Assembly: GCF_900090325.1 (NCBI RefSeq)
Contig: NZ_FMHW01000002.1
Location: 2,728,001 to 2,792,000, forward strand
Source of the DNA: Micromonospora pallida
Lineage (GTDB): Bacteria > Actinomycetota > Actinomycetes > Mycobacteriales > Micromonosporaceae
Direction: 5' to 3'
DNA length: 64,000 bases
Below, piece by piece: positions 17,665-26,354 of this stretch. Every line of letters starts with the position of its first letter. Position 1 is the first letter of the stretch. The notes beneath the pieces are model-generated. The model was not told where the DNA came from. It made no database searches and saw nothing but the letters and a program-made list of their open reading frames with translations. The position numbers and the translations under genes were made by a program.

Positions 17665-18096
17665 ATGGCGGACGCGGCACGGGGCAGCACCCGGGCCACC
17701 GGCGCACGGAAGGCGACCGGGGCCCGTAAGGCGCCGCCGAAGCGGGCGACGGCGGCGAAGAAGGTCGCGACCGCCACGAAACGGGCCACCGGCGCCAGCC
17801 TGGCCAAGACGCCGGGCGGCAAGCCCACCCCGACGACGACCCGGACGGCCCGCAAGAAGGACACCACCGCGACGGCGGTGCCCACCCGGAAGCCGACCGC
17901 CAAGGCGACCGCCGCAAAGAAGGCACCCGCAAAGAGGGCACCGGCCACGAAGGCTCCCGCCAAGAAGACGCAGGCGGAGAAGGCCACCGGGGCCCGCGCG
18001 CGGAAGACCACCACCGCGACGCGGGCCCCGGCGAGGAAGGCGACCACCATGGAGTCGTTCGGCAATCGCCGCACGGCGCGGAAGACGACCGGCTGA
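17665..18096 (+). CDS. Histone H1-like Lys/Ala-rich DNA-binding protein
   Basis: This 143-residue protein is almost wholly Ala, Lys, Thr, Arg and Pro, with many 'AKKAPAKR', 'ATKAPAKK' and 'GARKATGARK' units. It has no predicted folded core and resembles the C-terminal tails of eukaryotic H1 and of actinobacterial HupB/Lsr2-region basic proteins. GGGAGGAG precedes the ATG. Such tails bind DNA non-specifically and compact the chromosome; this is known for related actinobacterial proteins and inferred here. There is no N-terminal HU domain, so it is a tail-only version. It converges with the LacI gene. Confidence 0.75.
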   Translation: MADAARGSTRATGARKATGARKAPPKRATAAKKVATATKRATGASLAKTPGGKPTPTTTRTARKKDTTATAVPTRKPTAKATAAKKAPAKRAPATKAPAKKTQAEKATGARARKTTTATRAPARKATTMESFGNRRTARKTTG

Positions 18097-18188
18097 CCTT
18101 CCCGTCAGGACCCCGGCAGGCCGTTGACGCGGCGGTACCGAACGCGCCGTTCAGCAACGAGGACATGACCGGCCGCGGATGCTCGCCG

Positions 18189-19244
18189 TCAGCCCTGATG
18201 CGGTCCGGTGATCTCTCCGGAGCCGCGCGGGATCAACCGGCTCGCGACCAGGTGAATGGTCGGCGGCCACTGTTCGCCGTCCAGCCGCCGGAAGATCAGT
18301 GACGCGGCGACGCGGCCCATCTCCGACGGGTTCTGCGCGACGACGGTGACCGCAGGCTGGAGCAGGTCGGCCAGTGGGAAGTCGTCGAAGCCGACCAGGG
18401 CGACGTCGTGCTGGCGACCCAGCTCCTGCAGGGCCCGGATCGCGCCGATCGTGACGAGGTTCTGGGAGGTGAAGAGCGCGGTGGGGCGGGGCTCTGCGGA
18501 CATCAGCCGCCGTACGGCGTCCTCGGCCTCCTGTTCGGTGTGCAGGTCGTGGACCGCGAGGGAAGGCGTCGGCGCGATGCCGTGGTCGCTGAGCGCTTCC
18601 TTGAAGCCCTGGAACCGCTGTCGGGCCGTCGGGATGGTCCGCAGGTCGCCGAGGTACGCGATGGCGCGGTGGCCGTGTTGGACAAGATGCCGGACGGCCC
18701 TGGCGGCGCCCTCGTGGTTGTCGGTGAGAACGGCGTCGACAGCCAGCCCGACCGGCGGGCGGTCGACGAACACCACCGGGGTGCCGGCGTCGACCTCACC
18801 GGCCAGGTAGCTCTGGTTGTCGCTGGCCGGCACGACGACCAGGGCGTCGGCCTGCCGCATCGTGAAGGCGCGGATCAGGTCCCGTTCCCGCGCCGGATCC
18901 TCGTCGACGCTGCCGGCGAAGATCAACACTTCGCGTTCCCGCGCGGCGTCCTCCAAGGCCCGGTGCAGGGCGGCGGAGAACGGGTTGGCCACGTCCTCCA
19001 GAACCGCCGCGATCGCGGCGCTGCGGCCGTTGGTGCGGCGGAGGCTGCTCGCGGTGAAGTTCGGCCGGTAGTCCAGTTGCGCGATCGCCCGCTGCACGGC
19101 CGCGGTCTTCGGGGCGGAGACGCCCGCCTCGCCGTTGACGACCCGGGAGACGGTTTTCGGACTCACGCCCGCCAGCAGCGCGACGTCCCGCAGGGTGGGC
19201 CGGGCCTTGGCGGCGGTCGACGTAGCGGAGGCGGCACCGTGCAT
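18189..19244 (-). CDS. LacI-family regulator of levan/fructose genes
   Basis: This 351-residue regulator carries an N-terminal HTH ('TLRDVALLAGVSPKTVSRVVNG', about residues 17-38) and the hinge helix 'YRPNFTASSLRR'. A periplasmic-binding-protein-like sugar domain follows, with 'FVDRPPVGLAVDAVLTDNHEGA' and 'ALVGFDDFPLADLL'. It lies directly downstream of the GH32 gene on the same strand, separated by a strong hairpin. Operator-like GACATCGTTGTC elements stand between the GH32 and ABC importer promoters about 2.7 kb away. Local repressor function, released by a fructose-derived ligand, is inferred. Confidence 0.9.
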   Translation of the reverse strand: MHGAASATSTAAKARPTLRDVALLAGVSPKTVSRVVNGEAGVSAPKTAAVQRAIAQLDYRPNFTASSLRRTNGRSAAIAAVLEDVANPFSAALHRALEDAAREREVLIFAGSVDEDPARERDLIRAFTMRQADALVVVPASDNQSYLAGEVDAGTPVVFVDRPPVGLAVDAVLTDNHEGAARAVRHLVQHGHRAIAYLGDLRTIPTARQRFQGFKEALSDHGIAPTPSLAVHDLHTEQEAEDAVRRLMSAEPRPTALFTSQNLVTIGAIRALQELGRQHDVALVGFDDFPLADLLQPAVTVVAQNPSEMGRVAASLIFRRLDGEQWPPTIHLVASRLIPRGSGEITGPHQG

Positions 19245-19269
19245 GAGCGCTCCTACCGGGCTGGTGCTG

Positions 19270-19306
19270 CGGCGGCCGGGGGCAGTGACCCTGCCCCCGG
19301 CCGCCG
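19270..19306 (-). terminator. Strong terminator between GH32 and LacI genes
   Basis: Perfect 16-base stem (CGGCGGCCGGGGGCAG and its complement) with a 5-base loop, 16 bases after the GH32 stop and 25 bases before the LacI start. It probably ends the GH32 transcript and gives the regulator its own level of expression. Confidence 0.75.
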
Positions 19307-19322
19307 ATGATCGGCTTTCAGG

Positions 19323-21875
19323 TTATCGCCACACCGGGCGCAACGGTCGGACGGTGAGCGAGCGCACCATCACCTGCCCGCCCTCGGCGAACAGACGGGT
19401 CTGGTCACTGGACGTGGCCGGGAAGATCTGGTCGGTGATGGCGGTTTCACCCGCCCCGCCGAAGACCTCGACAGAGGAGCGGTCCACGTAGACCGTCATC
19501 CGCACCCGGTTCCCGTCCACCGCCAGCGGGCCGCTGTGCACGCCGGGGAAGTGCGGGCTGAACTCGGTTTGGCCGGACCGGGTCCGGTCGACGAAGAGGC
19601 GTCGTGCCGCCGCGTCGTACCCGATCACCGTTCGTTCGTCGTCGCCGCCGCGCACGTGCAGGCCGAAGCGGTGGGCGTCGCGCAGCTCGAACTCCGCCTC
19701 GATCTCCAGCACGTCGCCGGCGGCGGCGGGCGGCAGGTTCCGCACCCCGGCTCCGAGGATGGCGTCGCGCAGGGTGAACGCGGTGCCCCCGCCGCGCAGG
19801 CCGCGGATCTGTGCCGCGGGCCGCTGGACCAGCCGGATCTTCCCGTCGACGGTGGTCAGCCCGAACTCCCGGGGCAGGGCCATGGCGCCGCGCCAGGGAG
19901 AGGTCGGGACGTCGCCGGCGTACTGCCAGTTGTTCATCCAGCCGATCAGGATCCGCTTGCCGCCCGGGGCGTCGTTGTAGGAGACGGCGGCGTAGTAGTC
20001 CTTGCCGTGGTCCACCCAGTCGTAGCGCTCCAGCGCGCTGGTCGCCGGTCGGTCGCCGAACATCACGTGGTCGACGAGGACGTGTCCCCAGCCCCCCGAG
20101 TTGAAGTCGTTGATCTCCAGGCGGGCCCGCCGGCCGGCCAGCTCGCGTACGTCCCAGGCCACCCAGTCGAGGCGTTCGCTGTCCCGGCCCGTGGCGGTAC
20201 GCACGACCTCGCCGTCCACGACGAGGTTGACCGCGGTCTCCACCGACCTGGGCAGCACCGGTTCGTCGGTGGCGATGAGGTGGTCGACCAGCAGGTGACC
20301 CCAGCCGCCGGTGTGCTCGTCGACGACGCGCAACTGGGCGTCGCGGCCCCGGAACTCGGCGACGTCCCAGCCGCGCCAGTTCATGAAGCCCGAGAAACCG
20401 CCGGTGGCGGTGCGGACGACCTGCCCGTCGACGAGCAGCTCGACCACGGTCGGCGGGCCGTCGGAGCCGGTGTGACCGCCAGCGCCGACGAGGACGCCCA
20501 GGTGGTCGTGGCCGATGGTGAACGTGGGCGAGGTCAGGGTGCCCGTGGCCGTGTCGGCCTCGACGAACGTGGTCAGCAGTTTCTCGCCCACGTGTCCCCG
20601 CTCCGACCGCGCCGGGCCGGCCACCGGCGTCCGGTCGCGCAGACCGCCGGTCGCCGTCCAGCCCGCCTCCTCGTACGTCCGGCCGGCGGGGAACTCGAAG
20701 TCGAACACCGTCTCGGCTCCCGCGGGCACGAACGCGGTGGTCGTGCCGGGCACGTGCGGATGCGCGCCGCCACCGACGAGGAGGTTCACGTAGTCCTGTT
20801 TGAGGGTGAACTCGGGAGAGAGCATGCGTCCCGTCGGCGCGTCGAGGCCGAGGAAGCTGTTGACCAGGGACCGGCCTTGGAAGCTGCTGACCTGTTGCTG
20901 GCCGGGGACCGTGCCCGGGTACGGGGCAGTGCCGAAGGGGCCCGGTCCCAGTTCCGGGTCGTTCTCGACCGTCCAGCCCGCGTAGCCGTCCTCGAAGTCG
21001 GCGAAGAGGGTTCCGGCCGGCGGGGCCGGGTCGCCGGTCACCACGTTGTCGGCGGTGAAGGTGGTGCCGTCCCAGTCGCCGACGAAGTACTGCGCGCCCG
21101 ATCCGCCGGCCACAGCCCCCGGGTTGAGGTTGACCACCAGCACCCACTTCGTGCGGGTCGGGTCGCCGTCGACCGGCAGCTCGAACAGGTCCGGCACCTC
21201 CCACACGCCACCGACGGCGTTGGCCGGCCCGAAGTCGCTCAGATGGTGCCAGGACCTGAGGTCGGCGGAGCGGTAGAAGCGCACCTTGTGCTCGGTGGCC
21301 AGCACGATCGCCATGACCCACTGGCCGGCGTCGGCGTCCCAGAAGACCTTGGGGTCGCGGAACTCCCGCGAGCCGAGGTCGAGCACCGGGTTTCCGGCGT
21401 ACTTCGTCCAGGTGCGTCCCCGGTCGGTGCTGTAGGCCAGCGACTGCGCCTGGATGCCGGTCGCCGGGTACGCGCTGGTGTAGACGGCGACCATCGCGGG
21501 GGCGCCGGGGCGACCGAAGCCCGAGGTGTTGCGTTCGTCGACGACCACCGAACCGGAGAAGATGTGCTCGTCGGCCGACCAGGGGATGGCAACGGGTAGT
21601 TCCTGCCAGTGGAACAGGTCGCGGCTGACCGCATGCCCCCAGGACATGTTGCCCCACCGGCTGCCCTCGGGATTGTGCTGGTAGAAGAGGTGCCACTCGC
21701 CCTCGTGCCACACCAGCCCGTTGGGGTCGTTCATCCAGTTCCGCTCGGGACTGTAGTGGATCTGCGGTCGGTGGGGCTCCTCTCTGGTGGCGGGCGGCGC
21801 GCCACTGGCGCTGCCGGGCAGTGTCGCCATCACGGCCGCGGTCGTGATGGCGGCCGGCCATCGGCGGACCCTCAT
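19323..21875 (-). CDS. Secreted GH32 fructanase (levanase/inulinase type)
   Basis: This 850-residue enzyme starts at ATG 21875, where GGAGGAG lies 5 bases upstream. After a signal peptide (cleavage near ASG-AP) the GH32 nucleophile motif NWMNDPNG appears with Asp50. The transition-state motif FRDP follows near residue 172 and the acid/base region 'EVPDLF' near 225. A beta-sandwich closes the protein ('RMTVYVDRSSVEVFGG'). The blade domain is split by an insert of about 320 residues (about 290-610). The insert holds two copies of a 'GWT...SPxFT...LVGxGxH' module and two copies of a 'VDGxVVRTATG...GGWGHxLVDH' module. Family members release fructose from levan, inulin or sucrose. Divergence from a fructose-type importer fits that. 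Confidence 0.9.
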   Translation of the reverse strand: MRVRRWPAAITTAAVMATLPGSASGAPPATREEPHRPQIHYSPERNWMNDPNGLVWHEGEWHLFYQHNPEGSRWGNMSWGHAVSRDLFHWQELPVAIPWSADEHIFSGSVVVDERNTSGFGRPGAPAMVAVYTSAYPATGIQAQSLAYSTDRGRTWTKYAGNPVLDLGSREFRDPKVFWDADAGQWVMAIVLATEHKVRFYRSADLRSWHHLSDFGPANAVGGVWEVPDLFELPVDGDPTRTKWVLVVNLNPGAVAGGSGAQYFVGDWDGTTFTADNVVTGDPAPPAGTLFADFEDGYAGWTVENDPELGPGPFGTAPYPGTVPGQQQVSSFQGRSLVNSFLGLDAPTGRMLSPEFTLKQDYVNLLVGGGAHPHVPGTTTAFVPAGAETVFDFEFPAGRTYEEAGWTATGGLRDRTPVAGPARSERGHVGEKLLTTFVEADTATGTLTSPTFTIGHDHLGVLVGAGGHTGSDGPPTVVELLVDGQVVRTATGGFSGFMNWRGWDVAEFRGRDAQLRVVDEHTGGWGHLLVDHLIATDEPVLPRSVETAVNLVVDGEVVRTATGRDSERLDWVAWDVRELAGRRARLEINDFNSGGWGHVLVDHVMFGDRPATSALERYDWVDHGKDYYAAVSYNDAPGGKRILIGWMNNWQYAGDVPTSPWRGAMALPREFGLTTVDGKIRLVQRPAAQIRGLRGGGTAFTLRDAILGAGVRNLPPAAAGDVLEIEAEFELRDAHRFGLHVRGGDDERTVIGYDAAARRLFVDRTRSGQTEFSPHFPGVHSGPLAVDGNRVRMTVYVDRSSVEVFGGAGETAITDQIFPATSSDQTRLFAEGGQVMVRSLTVRPLRPVWR

Positions 21876-21960
21876 CCGCACTCCTCCGTCCGTCAGGGGC
21901 CGCCCACCTGTCGAACCGAGGCCGGGCGGCCGAACGTGGAGCGAATGCTGCGCGGCCGCC

Positions 21961-21972
21961 GACATCGTTGTC
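21961..21972. promoter_or_regulatory. LacI-type operator 1
   Basis: GACATCGTTGTC is a near-palindrome with central CG, the form bound by LacI-family sugar repressors. It lies 86 bases before the GH32 start and is repeated exactly at 22060. Confidence 0.6.
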
Positions 21973-22024
21973 AAGGGTTGCTGGCGGATTACCGCGCGAT
22001 TACGAGATGGTTTGAAGTGGGGTA

Positions 22025-22054
22025 TTGACATCGTGGTGCGGGTCACTGGAAACT
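22025..22054 (+). promoter_or_regulatory. Candidate promoter of fructose importer operon
   Basis: A consensus -35 TTGACA (22025-22030) is followed after 18 bases by GAAACT (22049-22054), a weak -10. The -35 overlaps a degenerate operator copy GACATCGTGGTG (22027-22038), and an exact operator copy follows just downstream. Repression by blocking RNA polymerase is therefore plausible. Confidence 0.5.
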
Positions 22055-22059
22055 CCGCT

Positions 22060-22071
22060 GACATCGTTGTC
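22060..22071. promoter_or_regulatory. LacI-type operator 2
   Basis: Second exact copy of GACATCGTTGTC, 99 bases from the first copy, sitting about at the expected transcription start of the importer operon. The spacing would allow looping between both promoters. Confidence 0.6.
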
Positions 22072-22116
22072 GAGCGGACCGGCGATCCTGGCCGGATGTT
22101 TTTCGGAGGAGAGAAC

Positions 22117-23202
22117 ATGACCCAGCGCACGGGCCGGCACCGCGCCGCCCTGCTGCTCGCCGTCGCCGCGGCCACCAGCATGGTCGCCAGCGGCTGCGGG
22201 GACAGTTCCGGCGGCACGGGCTCCGGAGGCGGCGACGGTGTCGCCGTCTCCCTGATCACCAAGAACTCCACAAACCCCTTCTTCGTCGCCATGCAGCAGG
22301 GTGCGAAGAAGGCCGCCGAAGCGGAGGGCGTGAAGCTGACTCTGGCCGCGGGCAAGGAGGACGGCGACGAGGCCGGCCAGGTGCAGGCCATCGAGGACGC
22401 CATCGCCCGCGGCGACGAGGGCATCCTGATCACCCCGAACGGCCCCGGCGTCAATCCGGCCATCAAGAAGGCCCGGGACGCCGGCCTCTACGTGATCGCG
22501 CTGGACACCCCGCCCGACCCGGCCGACACCGTCGACATCACCTTCGCCACCGACAACTTCAAGGCCGGCGAGCTGATCGGCAAGTGGACCGCGGGCCGGC
22601 TCGGCGGCAAGCCGGCGATCATCGCGATGCTGGACCTGTTCAACGACAAGGTCGTCTCGGTCGACTACAACCGGGACCAGGGCTTCCTGACCGGCATGGG
22701 CATCGACACCGCCGACAAGAGGAAGAACGGCGACGAGGTGAAGACGGGCAGTTACTCCGGCGGCACCTACACCATCGTCTGCAACGAGCCGACCAACGGC
22801 GCCGAGGACGGCGGGCGCACGGCGATGGAGAACTGCCTGACCAGAAACCCGGACATCAACGTGGTCTACACGATCAACGAGCCGGCCGCGGTCGGCGCCC
22901 ACAAGGCGCTACAGGCGGCGGGCAGGACCCAGGACGTCCTGGTCGTCTCCATCGACGGCGGCTGCGACGGCGTACAACAGGTCAAGGACGGCGTCATCGG
23001 CGCGACCTCCCAGCAGTACCCGCTGAAGATGGCCGAGATGGGCGTGCAGGCGATCAAGTCGATCGCGAACGGCGGGGAGAAGCCGAAGGTCACCGACGGC
23101 CTGGACTTCTTCGACACCGGCGTCACCCTGGTCACCGACAAGGCGGCGACCGGGGTCGAGAACATCACCAGCGCCGACGCCGCCCAGCGCTGCTGGGGCT
23201 GA
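22117..23202 (+). CDS. Sugar ABC importer binding lipoprotein (FrcB-like)
   Basis: This 361-residue lipoprotein starts after GGAGGAGAG; its lipobox is MVASGC with Cys27. The mature protein is a type-1 periplasmic-binding fold of the ribose/fructose class: 'VSLITKNSTNPFFVAMQQGAK' at the start and 'GDEGILITPNGPGVNPAIKKA', 'VIALDTPPDPADTVDITFATDN' and 'VVSIDGGCDGVQQVKDG' later. The 'PNGPGVNP' loop and overall pattern resemble FrcB of the fructose importer. It is first in an operon with a permease, ATPase and sugar kinase and is divergent from the GH32 enzyme, so fructose from levan is the likely cargo. Confidence 0.9.
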   Translation: MTQRTGRHRAALLLAVAAATSMVASGCGDSSGGTGSGGGDGVAVSLITKNSTNPFFVAMQQGAKKAAEAEGVKLTLAAGKEDGDEAGQVQAIEDAIARGDEGILITPNGPGVNPAIKKARDAGLYVIALDTPPDPADTVDITFATDNFKAGELIGKWTAGRLGGKPAIIAMLDLFNDKVVSVDYNRDQGFLTGMGIDTADKRKNGDEVKTGSYSGGTYTIVCNEPTNGAEDGGRTAMENCLTRNPDINVVYTINEPAAVGAHKALQAAGRTQDVLVVSIDGGCDGVQQVKDGVIGATSQQYPLKMAEMGVQAIKSIANGGEKPKVTDGLDFFDTGVTLVTDKAATGVENITSADAAQRCWG

Positions 23203-23289
23203 GCAACCGCCGCCACGGCCGGGGCGCCCGGAAGCACCCGGGCCCCCGCCGGGCAGGCCGTCCGCAACGACAACGGCAGGAGTGACGCC

Positions 23290-24318
23290 GTGACCACCAC
23301 GACCCGACCGACCACCGCCGCGCAGCAGTTCGCCCTGCGCCGGCACTCACCGCTGCGACGCGTCCAGCACGTGCTGCACGCGCACCCCGCGATCAGCCCC
23401 TTCCTCGTGCTGATCGTCTCGTTCGTCGTCTTTGCCACCGTCAACCCACGGTTCGCCTCGCCCAACTCCCTGTCGCTCGTCCTGCAGCAGGTGGCGGTCA
23501 TCGGCGCGCTCGCCGTGGGCCAGACGCTGATCATCATCACCGCGGGCATCGACCTGTCGGTCGGCGCGATCGCCATCCTGGCCATGATGCTCTCGGCCAG
23601 GCTGGCCGAGGGGCAGGGCCTCCCCGGCGTGCTCGCGATCCTCCTCGCCATCGCCGTCGGCGCGGTGGCCGGAGCGCTCAACGGGGCCCTGGTGACGCGA
23701 CTGAAGCTGCCACCCTTCATCGTCACGCTCGGTACGCTCAGCGTCTTCACCGCTGTCGGCCTGCTCTACTCCGGCGGCCAGAGCGTGCAGGCGACCGACC
23801 TTCCGCCGGTACTCAGCTGGACTGGGGAGTCCTTCCCGGTGGGGCCGTTCCGGATCACCGCCGGTGTCGTCGCGGTGGTGCTCCTCTATCTCGTGGTGGG
23901 CTACGCGCTGGCCAGAACGGCCTGGGGCCGGCACGTCTACGCGGTGGGCGACGACAAGGAAGCCGCACGACTCGCCGGCATCCGGGTCGACCGGGTCCTG
24001 CTGAGCGTGTACCTCGTCGCCGGCGCGATCTACGGCCTCACCGCCTGGATCCTCATCGGCCGTGCCGGCGCGGCCAGCCCGAACGCGGTCACCGACGCGA
24101 ATCTGGAGAGCATCACCGCCGTGGTCATCGGCGGCACCAGCCTGTTCGGCGGACGCGGTGCGGTGCTGGGGACCCTGCTCGGCGCGTTGATCGTCGGCTT
24201 CTTCCGCAGCGGGCTGTCGCTGGCCGGGGTCGACGACCACTACCGCGTACTCGCCGTGGGCCTACTGGTGATCCTCGCCGTGGCCGTCGACCAGTGGATC
24301 AGGAAGGTGAAGGCATGA
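23290..24318 (+). CDS. Sugar ABC importer permease (FrcC/RbsC-like)
   Basis: This 342-residue membrane protein starts at GTG 23290 after AGGAGTGA. About nine or ten helices span residues 37-335. RbsC-class landmarks are 'GQTLIIITAGIDLSVGAI' and 'LPPFIVTLGTLSVFTAVGLLYSGGQ'. The coupling region is 'VYAVGDDKEAARLAGIRVDRVLLSVYLVAG', followed by 'ITAVVIGGTSLFGGRGAVLGTLLGAL'. It overlaps the ATPase start by ATGA. It forms the channel of the fructose-type importer. Confidence 0.92.
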   Translation: MTTTTRPTTAAQQFALRRHSPLRRVQHVLHAHPAISPFLVLIVSFVVFATVNPRFASPNSLSLVLQQVAVIGALAVGQTLIIITAGIDLSVGAIAILAMMLSARLAEGQGLPGVLAILLAIAVGAVAGALNGALVTRLKLPPFIVTLGTLSVFTAVGLLYSGGQSVQATDLPPVLSWTGESFPVGPFRITAGVVAVVLLYLVVGYALARTAWGRHVYAVGDDKEAARLAGIRVDRVLLSVYLVAGAIYGLTAWILIGRAGAASPNAVTDANLESITAVVIGGTSLFGGRGAVLGTLLGALIVGFFRSGLSLAGVDDHYRVLAVGLLVILAVAVDQWIRKVKA

Positions 24319-25154
24319 CCGCCACCACGCACACCCCCGACGGACGGACCGGCGCGGCCGACACCCGACGGCGCTCACCGGTGCTGGCGGCGCGAGGTCT
24401 GGTCAAGACGTTCGGCAGGGTCGTCGGTCTCGACGGGGTGGATCTCGACCTCTATCCCGGCGAGGTACTGGCCGTCATCGGCGACAACGGCGCGGGCAAG
24501 TCGACGCTGATCAAGTGCCTGACCGGCGCGCTGACCCCGGACGCCGGCGAGCTGTTCCTCGAGGGAAAGCCCGCGCAGTTCAGGCGACCGCAGGACGCCC
24601 GTGACGCCGGCATCGAGACGGTCTACCAGACACTCGCCGTCGCACCGGCGCTGGACATCGCGACCAACCTCTTCCTCGGCCGGGAAAAGCGGCGGCGGGG
24701 CCTCCTCGGCTCGGTCTTCCGGATGCTCGACCAGAAGGGCATGCGGCGCGAGGCCGCCCAGGCCCTCGCCGAACTCGGCATCGGCACCCTGCAGAACGTG
24801 GGGCAGGCAGTCGAGACGCTCTCCGGTGGGCAGCGCCAGGCGGTCTCGGTGGCCCGCGCCGCAGCCTTCGGCAGCAAGGTGATAGTGCTTGACGAGCCGA
24901 CCGCCGCCCTCGGCGTCAAGGAGTCCAACCAGGTGCTCCGGATGATCGAGGAGGTCCGGTCGCGAGGGCTGCCGGTCATCCTCATCAGCCACAACATGCC
25001 GCACGTGTTCGAGGTCGCCGACCGCATCCACATTCAGCGACTGGGTCGCTGCGCGGGCGTGGTGACGCCGACGTCGCACACGATGCCGGAGGCAGTGGCG
25101 ATCATGACGGGCGCGACCACCCTCGACGAGAGTCCGGGCCGGTCAGCGGCCTGA
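24315..25154 (+). CDS. Sugar ABC importer ATPase, single domain (FrcA-like)
   Basis: This 279-residue ATPase has Walker A GDNGAGKST (about residue 58), signature 'LSGGQRQAV', Walker B 'VIVLDEPTAALG' and switch His in 'LISHNM'. It is a single nucleotide-binding domain, about half the length of RbsA, as in FrcA-type importers, so it must homodimerise. The C-terminus contains 'MPEAVAIMTG', typical of this subclass. It is coupled to the permease by ATGA and followed 54 bases later by the kinase. Confidence 0.92.
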   Translation: MTATTHTPDGRTGAADTRRRSPVLAARGLVKTFGRVVGLDGVDLDLYPGEVLAVIGDNGAGKSTLIKCLTGALTPDAGELFLEGKPAQFRRPQDARDAGIETVYQTLAVAPALDIATNLFLGREKRRRGLLGSVFRMLDQKGMRREAAQALAELGIGTLQNVGQAVETLSGGQRQAVSVARAAAFGSKVIVLDEPTAALGVKESNQVLRMIEEVRSRGLPVILISHNMPHVFEVADRIHIQRLGRCAGVVTPTSHTMPEAVAIMTGATTLDESPGRSAA

Positions 25155-25208
25155 TGGGCCGCTCCGGACGTGGCCGGGGCTCGGTGCAGCCTCGGGAAAG
25201 GAAAGACC

Positions 25209-26162
25209 GTGATCACTGTTGTCGGCGAGGCCCTGGTGGATCTGATCGAGGATCCACCGGGGGAGGCCGTCGCTCACCCCGGAGGCAGCCCGGCGAACGT
25301 GGCCGTGGCCCTCGCCCGCCTCGGCCTGCCCACGACCCTGCTGACCCAGCTCGCTGACGACGCGTACGGGCGGATGCTCCGCACTCATCTGGCCGACAAC
25401 AGCGTGCGGCTCGACCCCGGCTCGGTGCCGGACCTGCCGAGCACCAGCGTGGCCCGGACAAAGGTGGACGCCGACGGTCAGGCGGGCTACGACTTCCGTA
25501 TCAGGTGGGGGTCCTTTCCGGGCGTGGCCCTGACGGGCGCGGGTGTCGGTGACGAGTGCCTGCATACCGGGTCGTTGGGCGCGATCCTGTCGCCCGGCGC
25601 CGACGACGTGCGGGCGCTGGTGCACGCCCGGCGGGCCAGCACGATGATCAGTTACGACCCGAACTGCCGGCCGTCGCTGATGGGAGACCGGTCGCTGACT
25701 CGGAGCCGGGTCGAAGACCTGGTGGCTGCCAGCGACATCGTCAAGGTCAGCGAAGAGGACCTGGCCTGGCTCCATCCGGGACGCCGGCACGAGCAGGTCG
25801 GGCGGGAGTGGCTGGACCTGGGCGCGCGCCTGGTGGTGGTCACCCGGGGGCGTGGCGGGGCCTGGGGTGTCACCCGGCGCGGCGAGGTGCAGGTGGACGC
25901 CCGGCCGGTGGAGGTGGTGGACACGGTCGGAGCCGGTGACGCGTTCACGGCGGGCCTGCTGGCCGCACTGAGCGACCTCGGCCTGCTCGGCGCGGCGCGG
26001 CGGGAGGCGCTCGCCGTGGCCGGCGATGGTGACATCGCCATCGTGCTCCGCCGGGCTGCCGACGTCGCCACCTGGACCTGCCGTCGGCGTGGGGCTGACC
26101 CGCCCACGCGGGCCGAGCTGGCTGCCGGGGAATCCGCCGGCGGACCGCTGCGGGTCGGCTGA
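25209..26162 (+). CDS. PfkB-family sugar kinase, probable fructokinase
   Basis: This 317-residue kinase begins at GTG 25209 after GGAAAGGAAAG. PfkB motif 1 appears as 'GGSPANVAVALARLGLP' (about residues 23-39). Motif 2 is 'DTVGAGDAFTAGLLAAL', with the catalytic Asp near residue 243 in the GAGD loop. 'SYDPNCRPSLM' is a typical ribokinase-fold strand with the NxRP element found in fructokinases. The importer upstream suggests it phosphorylates incoming fructose. The neighbour, not the sequence alone, decides between fructose and other ketoses. Confidence 0.88.
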   Translation: MITVVGEALVDLIEDPPGEAVAHPGGSPANVAVALARLGLPTTLLTQLADDAYGRMLRTHLADNSVRLDPGSVPDLPSTSVARTKVDADGQAGYDFRIRWGSFPGVALTGAGVGDECLHTGSLGAILSPGADDVRALVHARRASTMISYDPNCRPSLMGDRSLTRSRVEDLVAASDIVKVSEEDLAWLHPGRRHEQVGREWLDLGARLVVVTRGRGGAWGVTRRGEVQVDARPVEVVDTVGAGDAFTAGLLAALSDLGLLGAARREALAVAGDGDIAIVLRRAADVATWTCRRRGADPPTRAELAAGESAGGPLRVG

Positions 26163-26174
26163 GCGCTGCATGAC

Positions 26175-26214
26175 CTGCCCCGCCGAACCCGGCTCGCGCC
26201 CGCCGTCGGGGCAG
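26175..26214 (+). terminator. Candidate terminator of fructose operon
   Basis: CTGCCCCG (26175-26182) pairs with CGGGGCAG (26207-26214) 13 bases after the kinase stop, with a GC-rich 24-base loop that can pair further. The remaining convergent gap to 26354 holds no gene that I can support. Confidence 0.45.
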
Positions 26215-26354
26215 ACCGGATTCGGCGTCGCGGCGGCGTAGGCAGGAGCGGCCTGCCCGCGCTGCTGCAGAGCGGTGCGCGAGCTGCCGATCTGACCCGC
26301 GACAAACGCCACGGAACCTCACAAGGCACTACCCGAGACGGAACAGGATCCCCG

